DNA from: Candidatus Obscuribacter sp.
Lineage (GTDB): Bacteria; Cyanobacteriota; Vampirovibrionia; Obscuribacterales; Obscuribacteraceae
DNA: 49,463 nt
NCBI GenBank assembly: GCA_021772095.1
Contig: JADYXR010000202.1
Span: forward strand, 1 to 49,463
Direction: 5' to 3'
Position numbers and translations under genes: made by a program. The notes under the pieces are model-generated. The model saw only the letters and a list, made by a program, of their open reading frames with translations, made no database searches and was not told where the DNA came from. Positions 16,247-23,856 of this stretch are shown here, one piece after another (the stretch's first letter is position 1; each line of letters opens with the position of its first letter).

Positions 16247-16609
16247 ATGCGTACCATCCTCTCCATCTTCTCTCTGGCTGCCGTCCTGTTTCTGGGCGGA
16301 TGCGCCACTCCCCTGGGACAGCAATACGGTCTGATCGGCGCCGCTGGCGGTGCCATCATCGGCGGTGCCATCACCGGCGATGCCACGGGCGCCATCATCG
16401 GTGCCACTGCCGGCGCTCTGGGCGGCGGCGCCATCGGCGACCAGCAGACCTTCGACAGCCAGCGCCACTACCAGGGTCGTCCACGCGGCTATCAGCAGCC
16501 CTGCTACGACTGCGCGCCGCCGCAGCGCTATCGTCCCTGCCGCGAGTTTCGCGAGCCGGTGTACGACAACTGGGGTTACCTCGTCGGCTATCGCCGCATC
16601 TGCCGCTAA
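16247..16609 (+). CDS. Glycine-zipper outer-membrane-type lipoprotein
   Basis: A 120-residue lipoprotein. The signal peptide ends with lipobox LGGC (Cys19), to be acylated and anchored in a membrane. Residues about 27-66 contain repeated GxxxG steps (GAAGGAIIGGAITGDATGAIIGATAGALGGGAIG), the glycine-zipper fold of the 17-kDa surface antigen and SlyB type. The C-terminal half is Arg-, Tyr- and Cys-rich with a GYLVGYRRICR end. The ATG at 16247 has GGAG eight bases upstream. The role is envelope integrity by family analogy. Confidence 0.75.
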   Translation: MRTILSIFSLAAVLFLGGCATPLGQQYGLIGAAGGAIIGGAITGDATGAIIGATAGALGGGAIGDQQTFDSQRHYQGRPRGYQQPCYDCAPPQRYRPCREFREPVYDNWGYLVGYRRICR

Positions 16610-16687
16610 GGCTTTCGGGCATCCAACAGGCACAACTGTTGGCTGCCGGTAAACCTGTTCACGCCTAGCGTGTCGGGAGAACAGACC

Positions 16688-16735
16688 GGAGCGCATCATC
16701 TTCTTGATGCGCTCCACTTCTGTGTATCTTTTTTT
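16688..16735 (+). terminator. Intrinsic terminator after the lipoprotein gene
   Basis: GGAGCGCATCA (16688-16698) pairs with TGATGCGCTCC (16705-16715), followed after a short spacer by seven T residues (16729-16735). A weaker CCAACAG/CTGTTGG hairpin lies at about 16622-16641. Confidence 0.7.
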
Positions 16736-16745
16736 ATGGGCTTAA

Positions 16746-16761
16746 AATAGACCGGTCTATT
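16746..16761. promoter_or_regulatory. 16-bp perfect palindrome, TetR-type operator candidate
   Basis: AATAGACCGGTCTATT is a perfect palindrome and resembles operators of TetR-family repressors. It lies in a gap just after a terminator, with no intact gene directly downstream on either strand. It may be an orphan site, or mark the promoter of a lost gene. Confidence 0.45.
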
Positions 16762-17411
16762 ATAGGTTGCTAAAGACATCCGAGCTTGCAAGAGAACTGG
16801 ATTCGACGACGACATGGAATACAGCGCTGAAGTTTGCTCGGGATTTTTCTTGAATTTTGCGATCGTGAATTTTGTGCGCGGCACGGTTCTCGCCAATCCT
16901 CTTCGATCCATACAACGCACCGTTGATCAGCTGAGATTCTAATTTTTTGTGCCGACGGTCGCGAATGGCTTTGGGACATCGTTTTGCGGGATGGAATTTC
17001 TACACGATTATAAACGCGAGTACTAAACAAATCATTGTAACAACATAGGCGAGTCCCAAAACCTAATGTTTGCGTTAAAGAAAATCGAGTCGTAGTCCCG
17101 AAACGCAGTGTTTTCGTTCGGCCTATACTGAAGCAACAAAGCGGCAAAAGGCACCACTTTTACTTGATAGCATTGTAATCCCGCACTCCAGCCCGTTCTG
17201 TCCAGTTTGCCCGCAGCTATACAGATCAACGCCCTGTGGAAACAGTAGAAGGAATCTCGCCCTTCATATCCCCAGTCGTGGAGATTAATCTCGAGCAACT
17301 AATGTAAATAGTAGGTTTGGTTCGAATGAAAAGCAAGGTGGAAGCCCGAAGGCTCCACCCGCTTTTCATGCCGTTTCGTGCCGTTGAAGGCGCGGGGCTA
17401 GTCGGTAGTCA
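16762..17411. other. 650-base A+T-rich gap
   Basis: Minus-strand frames here (16770-17298) lack ribosome sites and protein-like composition. Two imperfect copies of AGTCCC(A/G)AAAC...TGTTT...CGTT occur at about 17052 and 17094, 42 bases apart. A related CCAAAACCTGATGTTTTG occurs near 23650. Nothing else is identifiable. Confidence 0.4.
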
Positions 17412-17837
17412 CTACTTCACCGGGATGGTCTCGATGCGGACGTGTCCGTCGACGTCAGTGACACCAGCGGCGATGGCAGGCGCCCAGCCGGTGAAGTTGC
17501 GAGCGTAGCTGAAGTACGGATGCTTCGTCGTGTCGACCATGCATCCGAGTTCGAAGCCCTTTGGCAACGGCTTGTTGCTGCGGTCGTGCGCAAAGTAGGC
17601 CTTCAGCATCGTCTCAGTGACGCGCTCGAGGTCGAAGGTGCGCTTGCCACCATCGGTGGTGAAGACCTCCGGGTGATTGGCGCTGAACCAGACTTCCATG
17701 TCGGCGTAGTCGACATGCTCTGTCGAGTGACCGAATTCGCCCCGAACCAGCATCATGCCTTTGGTTGACCCAGGCGTGCTTGATCCGTAAGCCGCGGTTA
17801 TAGCCGGGAATTTCGGTGCTGTCGCGAGTGCATTCAT
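17412..17837 (-). CDS. Soluble protein, unknown function
   Basis: A 141-residue protein with no family that I recognise. It is mixed alpha/beta with several aromatic residues and His (GHSTEHVDYADMEVWFSANHPEVF, about residues 38-60) and a beta-rich end (TDVDGHVRIETIPVK). There is no signal or membrane segment. The start is the ATG at 17837 with AAGGAG upstream; the longer frame to 17903 lacks one. It lies 108 bases after the similarly sized unknown gene 17946-18395 and downstream of the glycan enzymes, perhaps in one leftward transcription unit. Confidence 0.6.
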   Translation of the reverse strand: MNALATAPKFPAITAAYGSSTPGSTKGMMLVRGEFGHSTEHVDYADMEVWFSANHPEVFTTDGGKRTFDLERVTETMLKAYFAHDRSNKPLPKGFELGCMVDTTKHPYFSYARNFTGWAPAIAAGVTDVDGHVRIETIPVK

Positions 17838-17892
17838 ATGTGTTGTCTCCTTCAAACGAGGTCTCGTGATCGGGAAAAGAGCCGGAGGCGGG

Positions 17893-17916
17893 CCGCCATG
17901 CAAAAGAGCACGGCGG
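17893..17916 (-). terminator. 9-bp hairpin between two leftward genes
   Basis: Minus-strand CCGCCGTGC pairs with GCATGGCGG (one G-U) around TCTTTT. It lies 30 bases after the 17946 stop codon. Confidence 0.5.
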
Positions 17917-17945
17917 TCCCCCGGTCGGTTATGGTGCAGCGACGT

Positions 17946-18395
17946 TCAGGCGGCGGCGAGTTCGGGGGCGTCGGCGTTGACCACCATCGACTTGAAGGTG
18001 CGGCGGCTACCGGCGTCCTTGTAGAAGTCGGGGCCCTTGTCGGTCTCGAAGTGGCGGACGCTGGTGTAGGCCGGGCACATCGGCGGGTAGTAGGGCATCG
18101 AGGGGTGCCGTTCGCTGGAGGTCTGGTAGGCGCTGAAGATGCCGACGTAGCGCTTCTCGGCGCGGGCGGGCTTCTCCATGTCCTCGATGGCGCGGAAGAG
18201 ACCGTCGCGGTTGACGCAGGTGCGCACGCGCAGCGACGTGTCGGTGTTGTGCACGGGCTGCCACGAGCCGCCGATCATCTCGAACAGACCGCTGTGGACC
18301 GGTTCCTGGTGGATGAAGTAGGTCGCCTCGGTGACCGGGACGAAACCTTCACCACGAGCGACGCACTGCAGGTTCTGACGATTGTTGGTATTCAT
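17946..18395 (-). CDS. Soluble protein of very high GC3, unknown function
   Basis: A 149-residue protein that I do not recognise. It has four Cys spread through the chain, a Pro/Tyr-rich patch (HPSMPYYPPMCPAYTS) and charged C-terminal segments. Nearly all codons end in C or G, far more than in the TPR genes nearby, which suggests very high expression or a different history. The ATG at 18395 has AGGAG at 10-base spacing. It follows the debranching enzyme gene on the same strand after a 340-base structured gap. Confidence 0.55.
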   Translation of the reverse strand: MNTNNRQNLQCVARGEGFVPVTEATYFIHQEPVHSGLFEMIGGSWQPVHNTDTSLRVRTCVNRDGLFRAIEDMEKPARAEKRYVGIFSAYQTSSERHPSMPYYPPMCPAYTSVRHFETDKGPDFYKDAGSRRTFKSMVVNADAPELAAA

Positions 18396-18735
18396 AAACT
18401 CAATTCTCCTGAGATGCAGATGGTGTCCGGTCTACCGGTCCATCCACGGGTTGCAAGCACGGATTCGGCTATCGCGAGACGTTCGCGCAGTCGTTTCCGC
18501 AGTTATAGAAAATCGAGCCGCCCGCCTGGACGACTCACCTCGAGCCACGACAGGGTTTGAACCTGCCACCAGACTGCCAGGCGATGGAACATGAGTTCCG
18601 CCGCCTGTTTGGGCGCTGAAGACTTGCGTCGACAGCGCCCCCGCGTTGATAAGACAACGGCAGCTTTCGCTACCGTCGCCTTAGAACCCCGAGCACAAGC
18701 GCCGAAGCACCTGTACTCTATCGAGAACGCTCAGC
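18396..18735 (-). ncRNA. Structured spacer/leader RNA candidate
   Basis: On the minus strand, consecutive helices occur. ACGGTAGC/GCTGCCGT with a GAAA tetraloop (18676-18657) has its only wobble as G-U on this strand; on the plus strand it would be an A-C mismatch. GGGCGCTG/CAGCGCCC spans 18640-18611. AGGCG-GGAAC/GTTCC-CGCCT spans 18606-18579. A tRNA T-arm mimic (18566-18550) has a five-pair stem and the loop TTCAAAC. They fill the gap between glgX and the next gene, so this may be a leader or a processed small RNA. Function is unknown. Confidence 0.45.
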
Positions 18736-20838
18736 TTACTTACGCATCAACACGATGGTCGAGCGCGGCTGCAGGACGTACTCTTTTGCTACCACAGTGA
18801 CGGCACCATCTTCCACGATGTCCTCGCCGGAAGCGAGGTTCGTGTCGACGATGCGGCACCAGTTGCCTTCCGGCAACGTCACCGTGATGGGCTCCCAGTA
18901 GCCGTTTGTTGCCACGTATACCGACTGATCCTTGTCGACGCCTTCAACATCGAACTGACCAAGCTCCACGGCGATAAACCGGGCGTGCTCGGAGAAGTCC
19001 GGCTGATTGGGCGTGACGCCGTGCCAGGTGAACGGACGGAACGCAGGCGAATGCCCACGGCCGCCGAGGTAGTGGCGCTTGCGGAAGTCGATCATCATGC
19101 ACGCGAAACGGAACAGGTCGGGGTTCTTTTCGAGCAGGCTCCAGTCAAGCTGGTTGAGCTCGTTTTGGCACCAGGGGTTGTTGTTGCCACCGTTGGTACG
19201 ACCCATCTCATCGCCGTAGACAATCATCGGCACACCGCGGCTGACCATGAGCAGGGTCAAGAAGTTCTTGATCTGCTTGCGGCGCAACGCATCGATGTTC
19301 CGCTTCTCGTCTTCGGAGATTGGCGCGTCGGCGAGGTTGCCCTCGTATCCGCAGTTCCAGCTCCGGTTGTGGCTTTCGCCGTCGTTGCCGTTTTCGCCAT
19401 TGGCCAGATTGTGCTTGCCGTCGTAGGACACGAGGTCCATCAACGAGAAGCCATCATGGGCGGTGACGAAGTTGATCGACGACCGACGGTTCTGACCGTT
19501 ACCGAACCAGTCCTGCGAACCGGCAAGGCTAGTCGCCAGCATCGCAACTTGACCGGCTTCCCCTCTTACGAAGGCGCGCACGGTGTCGCGATACCGCCCG
19601 TTCCACTCTGACCAGGGCGCCTTGAACTGCCCCATCAGATAGACGCCAATGCTCCACGGCTCGGCAATCAGCTTGATGTTCCGGAGCACCGGGTCAGAGC
19701 CGATTTCGATGAGCACCGGCGATTCAGCCGAAACCGTGAGGTCGGAGTTGACGCCGAGGATGGCGGCCAGGTCGAACCTGAAGCCATCGACGTGATACTC
19801 AACCACCCAGCGACGCAGGATGTCGAGGATGAACTTGCGAACGACCGGGTCGTTGCAGTTGAGCGTGTTGCCGCAGCCGGAGTAGTTGATGTACTTGTCG
19901 AGCTGCCCCGGCACGAGCAGGAAGTAGGTCTTGTTGTCGAGCCCGCGCAGGCTGATCGACGGACCGTGCTCGTGGGATTCGGCGGTGTGGTTGGGGACGA
20001 TGTCGAGGATGACCTCGATGCCGGCCTTGTGCAACGCGCGAATCAGCTCCTTGAACTCGACGCTCTCAGCACCGCGGATGGTGGCGAGTCCTTCGTCGGG
20101 CGAACCGAAGGCGATGGTGTTGTAACCCCACGCGTTTTCGAGCAGCTCGCCGGTTACCGGGTTGATGAACGGCGTCTTGCGATACCAGGTCATCATCGGC
20201 AACAGTTCGACTGCTGTCACCCCAAGGCGCTTGAGGTGCGGAATCGCGTCTACCATGCCCTTGAACGTCCCGCGCAACTTGGTCGGGCTGTTGGAACGTC
20301 CGGTCATGCCGGCCACGGACACTTCGTACACGACGGTTTCGACAAGCGGCGTGTTGGGCGCTTTGTCGCCCTGCCAGTCGAAGTCGGAGTCGAGCACCAC
20401 GCATTTCGGCGTGACGCTCTTCTCGACCTTGCCGATGCGCAGATGGCGCGTCGCATCGAGAGGGTTGCTGTTGTCGAACGCGACCGGAGCCAGCCAATCC
20501 TTCGTGCCAACCACCATGCGCGCCATCGGGTCGATCAGCTGGCTGCCCGCGTTGTAGCGGTCGCCATTGGTCGGGTCCCAGGCACCATAGGCGGTGAAGA
20601 GATAAAAGGCAGAAGCCTTCAACCCCTCGACGAAGACGTGGAAGACACGGTCGGTTTTGTTCATCGCCACCACTTGCGTGGGTTCGATGTCGCCTGCGTT
20701 GGCGAAGATGAGAAGCGAGACGCGGTCAGCGCCCGAGTGAACGGCGAAGTTAACGCCATTTTGATGAACAGTCGCACCGAGAGGCTCGAGGGAGCCAGTG
20801 GTTGCGACAAGCTCACCTCTGAATGTTTCGGTTTTCAT
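18736..20838 (-). CDS. glgX: Glycogen/starch debranching enzyme (isoamylase-type, GH13)
   Basis: A 700-residue debranching enzyme that hydrolyses alpha-1,6 branch points of glycogen or limit dextrin in the cytoplasm. Residues about 15-110 are the N-terminal CBM48/E-set domain. The (beta/alpha)8 barrel follows, with nucleophile Asp356 (DGFRFD), acid Glu393 (IAEPW) and third acidic residue Asp462 (TAHDGF). Residues about 600-700 form the C-terminal beta domain. The size and motifs fit the GlgX/TreX isoamylase group. The ATG at 20838 has GGGAG ten bases upstream. It lies 147 bases downstream of the beta-amylase gene on the same strand, so the two probably form an operon, with a hairpin in the gap. 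Confidence 0.9.
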   Translation of the reverse strand: MKTETFRGELVATTGSLEPLGATVHQNGVNFAVHSGADRVSLLIFANAGDIEPTQVVAMNKTDRVFHVFVEGLKASAFYLFTAYGAWDPTNGDRYNAGSQLIDPMARMVVGTKDWLAPVAFDNSNPLDATRHLRIGKVEKSVTPKCVVLDSDFDWQGDKAPNTPLVETVVYEVSVAGMTGRSNSPTKLRGTFKGMVDAIPHLKRLGVTAVELLPMMTWYRKTPFINPVTGELLENAWGYNTIAFGSPDEGLATIRGAESVEFKELIRALHKAGIEVILDIVPNHTAESHEHGPSISLRGLDNKTYFLLVPGQLDKYINYSGCGNTLNCNDPVVRKFILDILRRWVVEYHVDGFRFDLAAILGVNSDLTVSAESPVLIEIGSDPVLRNIKLIAEPWSIGVYLMGQFKAPWSEWNGRYRDTVRAFVRGEAGQVAMLATSLAGSQDWFGNGQNRRSSINFVTAHDGFSLMDLVSYDGKHNLANGENGNDGESHNRSWNCGYEGNLADAPISEDEKRNIDALRRKQIKNFLTLLMVSRGVPMIVYGDEMGRTNGGNNNPWCQNELNQLDWSLLEKNPDLFRFACMMIDFRKRHYLGGRGHSPAFRPFTWHGVTPNQPDFSEHARFIAVELGQFDVEGVDKDQSVYVATNGYWEPITVTLPEGNWCRIVDTNLASGEDIVEDGAVTVVAKEYVLQPRSTIVLMRK

Positions 20839-20929
20839 AATGAAACTCCCTTTCCTCCCGGCGGTTAAACGGCTTTGCTGTCCCGGGAGGGCAGCAGGCG
20901 TTGTGTTGACTGTTCAACCAAAAGGCGCA

Positions 20930-20961
20930 CCGGAGAGGGATACTTGCGCATCCCTCCCCGG
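20930..20961 (-). terminator. Hairpin between beta-amylase and glgX
   Basis: GAGGGAT and ATCCCTC pair around an eight-base loop, with outer CCGG/CCGG pairs. There is no T tract, so read-through into glgX is likely. It may tune the ratio of the two enzymes. Confidence 0.45.
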
Positions 20962-20985
20962 TACTCGGTCACCGAGAGCGAACCC

Positions 20986-22845
20986 TCAGGCGACCTTTTC
21001 TGCTTGCGCCGGCGGCTCGGGTGAGCGTTCGACGACTACCTGTGCAGGTTTGACTGGGCTAGCCGCAGCTGGCTTGACGAGCGCAGGCACTGCAGGCAGT
21101 ACCGTGCTCGCGTCCGCATTCACCACGGCGTCGCTGCTATCGACCGAGAACTCACCCACCGGAGCGGATGCCTCGACCACCTGCACGTCCACTCCCTCGG
21201 CGACGTAGGCGACGGTTTTGGCCATCTCCTGATTCGCCACCGGGTCCTCGGCGACATGGTTCATACGCAGGATCGTCAGACCCTCGTACAAACCGGCCAG
21301 CCGCCCGGTCTGATCACCACGCGTGGCCTCGCGCTTCAGCCTCTGACAGAGGAGCAGTGGGTCGGAGGCCAGGTGGCTGCGCATGCGCTCCCATGCCAAC
21401 GGATCGGGCAGCGTCCACGACACGGCGTTTTCTCCCTTGATGGGAACGCCTTGCCGCTGAGCTTCCTGCCCAACCCAGCGCACCAGTGACGATGCCACCG
21501 AGTCGGCACCCCGCTCCGCGACCTCACCGTCAGCCATTTCAAGGCAGGTGAAGTGCATCACGAGGCGGCTGTTGCGGTTGCCTTCGAACTCCGCGAACAG
21601 CTTGATCAGGGGGCGATAACCGTGACCGGCCTCGTCCTTGTCCCAATCGTTGCTGTCCGAGGTCCGAATCAGCCCCGCCGCCAGTTCAGCCAGTCGGCTG
21701 CCCAGCATCAGCGCGCCACCATCAACGTTAGGAGCCCAGTTCTGCGTACGCGTGCGGATGTGAGCCGCCACTTTGTCCGCAAGGCCAGCACCAAACGTGG
21801 TGGCATCCTTACCCGTGGCGTTCTCCAGCGTGTACTGCTGGATGATGCCCGCCACCTCGGTTTCGAGCTGTTCGCTCGTCATCTTGGCGTCGTACACGTA
21901 GCGACCGGTGAGCCAGTGAATGCCGGGCACCTTGACGCCGATGTCGATGCCCTTCATCGGGGAATCGTCGGACGCGAGGATTTCGAACACTCCCTTGAGC
22001 ACCAGCCGAGCGTGCTTCATGGGCTGCTCCGCGTACCAGTCGAAGAAGTCTCGACCGTACTGCATGTCCATGTGGTCAGAGTCAGCGAAGAACTGCTTCG
22101 GATTGGACGGCGGGCGGAGCTCCTGTCCACCTACCAGGTTCGTCCCCCAGACCTTGTCGATGCCCGCAAGCGAGCCATACTTGTCCAGCGCGAAGAGCCG
22201 GAACGACTCGAGCGCCAGCTTCGAATAGCACTGCAAGGCGCCACGAGTCGGGTAATCGGTGCCCTTGTCGTGGGAGTTGTAGGACGGGTAACGCAGTTCG
22301 CCGGCCGGCCCGAGGCTGATGTTGATCTCCGCGATGTGCTCAACCCGGTCCGCGAAGTGATCGCGGAAGGATTTAACGAACGCGAGGTAATCAGCCAGGA
22401 TGAGATGCGTTGCCCAGAACGAGACGAACTCGTCGCAGACATTGCCTTGCTCAGACACGAACTTTGCGAAATTCGCATCGCCGAGCAAACGAGCCAACTT
22501 CTCCCAAACCCACTTCGGGATCGGAACGAACACGTCGTCACCCACATTGCCACCACACTGGTGCATGCTGAGAATGGGGATGACCTTCAAGCCTGCGGCG
22601 ATGATCGAGTTGACGATCCAGTCGTAGTACTTGGCACCGGGCTTCGTCCAATCGATTGGACCTTCTTCCGGTTGAATCAATCCCCACCAAAAATCGATGG
22701 AGACTCCTTGCACGCCAAGTCGCTTCATCTCCTGGAGATGTTTGACGAACTTAGCGCGTGCTTCTTGTGATGCGGCACTGTCGGGATGGAACGGATCTCC
22801 CACGAGCAGCTGCCCCATCACGTTGATCGTGATGTGCTTTTTCAT
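20986..22845 (-). CDS. Beta-amylase (glycoside hydrolase family 14)
   Basis: A 619-residue enzyme that releases beta-maltose from the non-reducing ends of alpha-1,4 glucans by inversion. The family signature HQCGGNVGD is at residues 95-103. The catalytic acid is Glu183 in GPAGELRYPSY, and the catalytic base is Glu436 in HFTCLEM, both in conserved settings. No signal peptide is seen, so it should work on internal glucan. Residues about 325-425 hold an apparent insertion between the GIHW strand and the GYRPLIKLFAEF segment. The last ~75 residues are a Pro/Ala/Val-rich tail without catalytic function. The ATG at 22845 has AAGGA upstream. The gene leads the operon with glgX and is preceded by a switch-like structured leader. 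Beta-amylase is uncommon in bacteria. Confidence 0.92.
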   Translation of the reverse strand: MKKHITINVMGQLLVGDPFHPDSAASQEARAKFVKHLQEMKRLGVQGVSIDFWWGLIQPEEGPIDWTKPGAKYYDWIVNSIIAAGLKVIPILSMHQCGGNVGDDVFVPIPKWVWEKLARLLGDANFAKFVSEQGNVCDEFVSFWATHLILADYLAFVKSFRDHFADRVEHIAEINISLGPAGELRYPSYNSHDKGTDYPTRGALQCYSKLALESFRLFALDKYGSLAGIDKVWGTNLVGGQELRPPSNPKQFFADSDHMDMQYGRDFFDWYAEQPMKHARLVLKGVFEILASDDSPMKGIDIGVKVPGIHWLTGRYVYDAKMTSEQLETEVAGIIQQYTLENATGKDATTFGAGLADKVAAHIRTRTQNWAPNVDGGALMLGSRLAELAAGLIRTSDSNDWDKDEAGHGYRPLIKLFAEFEGNRNSRLVMHFTCLEMADGEVAERGADSVASSLVRWVGQEAQRQGVPIKGENAVSWTLPDPLAWERMRSHLASDPLLLCQRLKREATRGDQTGRLAGLYEGLTILRMNHVAEDPVANQEMAKTVAYVAEGVDVQVVEASAPVGEFSVDSSDAVVNADASTVLPAVPALVKPAAASPVKPAQVVVERSPEPPAQAEKVA

Positions 22846-22871
22846 TTTGCGATTTCCTTTCGGTTTAAGTT

Positions 22872-23084
22872 AAAAAATCGCGCATGCTGCTCGTGATAGA
22901 GAGCGGGCGCGTGTTACGTCAACGAGTCGGTCGAATCAGTGCAGTTCTTGCCCCGAAGGACACCTGCAAGAACGCAGAGCACAAGCGGGTTGACATCGCT
23001 CGTGTTGGTGTTAGTGCAAACGTTGGAACTGTGAAAGCTCCTGTGCATGCACTGATCAGACGCGCTCGTTGACGAGAACGCGCC
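22872..23084 (-). promoter_or_regulatory. Switch-like structured leader (terminator/anti-terminator) of the beta-amylase operon
   Basis: On the minus strand a long-range helix P1 pairs 23084-23078 with 22912-22906 (GGCGCGT/ACGCGCC) and 23074-23065 with 22926-22917 (CGTCAACGAG/CTCGTTGACG). It encloses P2 (ATCAGTGCA/TGCACTGAT, 23056-23048 with 22943-22935) and P3 (GCGTTCTTGC-type hairpin: GTTCTTGC/GCAAGAAC, 22973-22944), plus a smaller hairpin at about 23004-22980. The 3' arm of P1 overlaps the 5' arm of a terminator hairpin (CGCGC/GCGCG and GCTC/GAGC, 22911-22879). That hairpin is followed by six U residues (22877-22872) and lies just before the ribosome site. Forming P1 would prevent the terminator. 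This is the standard arrangement of a riboswitch or attenuator; the ligand is unknown. Confidence 0.6.
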
Positions 23085-23856
23085 TAAAGGCGAAAACGGG
23101 AACGCGTGGTGCTGCGGTCCTTTCTTGGTAAAACGCGTAGAGATACCTGTCCCCGAAGGGAGTTGAGCTGGAAACTAAGTGAGTTTGTCAGCTGGCTTGG
23201 TGCAGGTGATTTCTCTTGTGCGTAAGGTTAAAACGAATGTAAGTATTCCTAACACAGCCGGGGTCAGGAAGAAAAGCCGGGCAAATTCGCCCCGGCCTGC
23301 ACTGTTCGCACCCTCGAGAGTCCGATTCCACTTGACTTCCTGGAACACTAGCGCTCTTGTGGCGCTAGCTGCGGTGCCACGCCTATATAATTAAAACACG
23401 AAATTAATGGAGGTTAAGGTATATCGCAATTAGCGCAACGTCGATTTCTTGGCGACTGTCCCGGGTTTCACCGCGCTTACTGCAATTTAGAGCCCATGCG
23501 GTTTTCCGCCTCGAAATATCGATCAAATTAGCTTCAATATCGAATTTATCAAGAGCTGTTTGACCACAAGCACCGTAAAGCTTCGTCCTCAACATCACGA
23601 TCCACCAGTTTCGATCTTCGACATTTGCAGTTTGAATCCGACATCCTCAGCCAAAACCTGATGTTTTGTCCCAAAATGTTGGAATAAACATCAGAGCGGC
23701 CCTCATTTATATAGTGATTGGCGTGAGCTTCGCGAAGCCAGCCACCTCATGAAAACGAGTCACCGCCGGTATCGTCGTGCGCTCCGGTCCGACGAAATCT
23801 TGTAGAATCCCATCTCGATCCCACACCTGTTGTCAGTTGCGATAAGGACTAAACCA
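23085..23856. other. 770-base gap between divergent glucan genes
   Basis: No supported gene. Hairpins: GCCGGG/CCCGGC at about 23276-23297 and CTAGCGC/GCGCTAG at 23348-23368. A TATAAT at about 23387 and TAGAAT at about 23802 may be -10 elements, without good -35 boxes. Promoters for both the beta-amylase operon and malQ must lie here. Confidence 0.4.

Noticed and set aside
16770..17298. Overlapping minus-strand frames in the 16.8-17.4 kb gap
   Set aside because: No start signals; Cys/Arg-rich translations look like noncoding sequence.
17650..17666. CACCA-N4-TGGTG hairpin inside the 17412-17837 gene
   Set aside because: It lies in coding sequence (TTDGGK) and is explained by codons, so it was not counted in the dispersed family.
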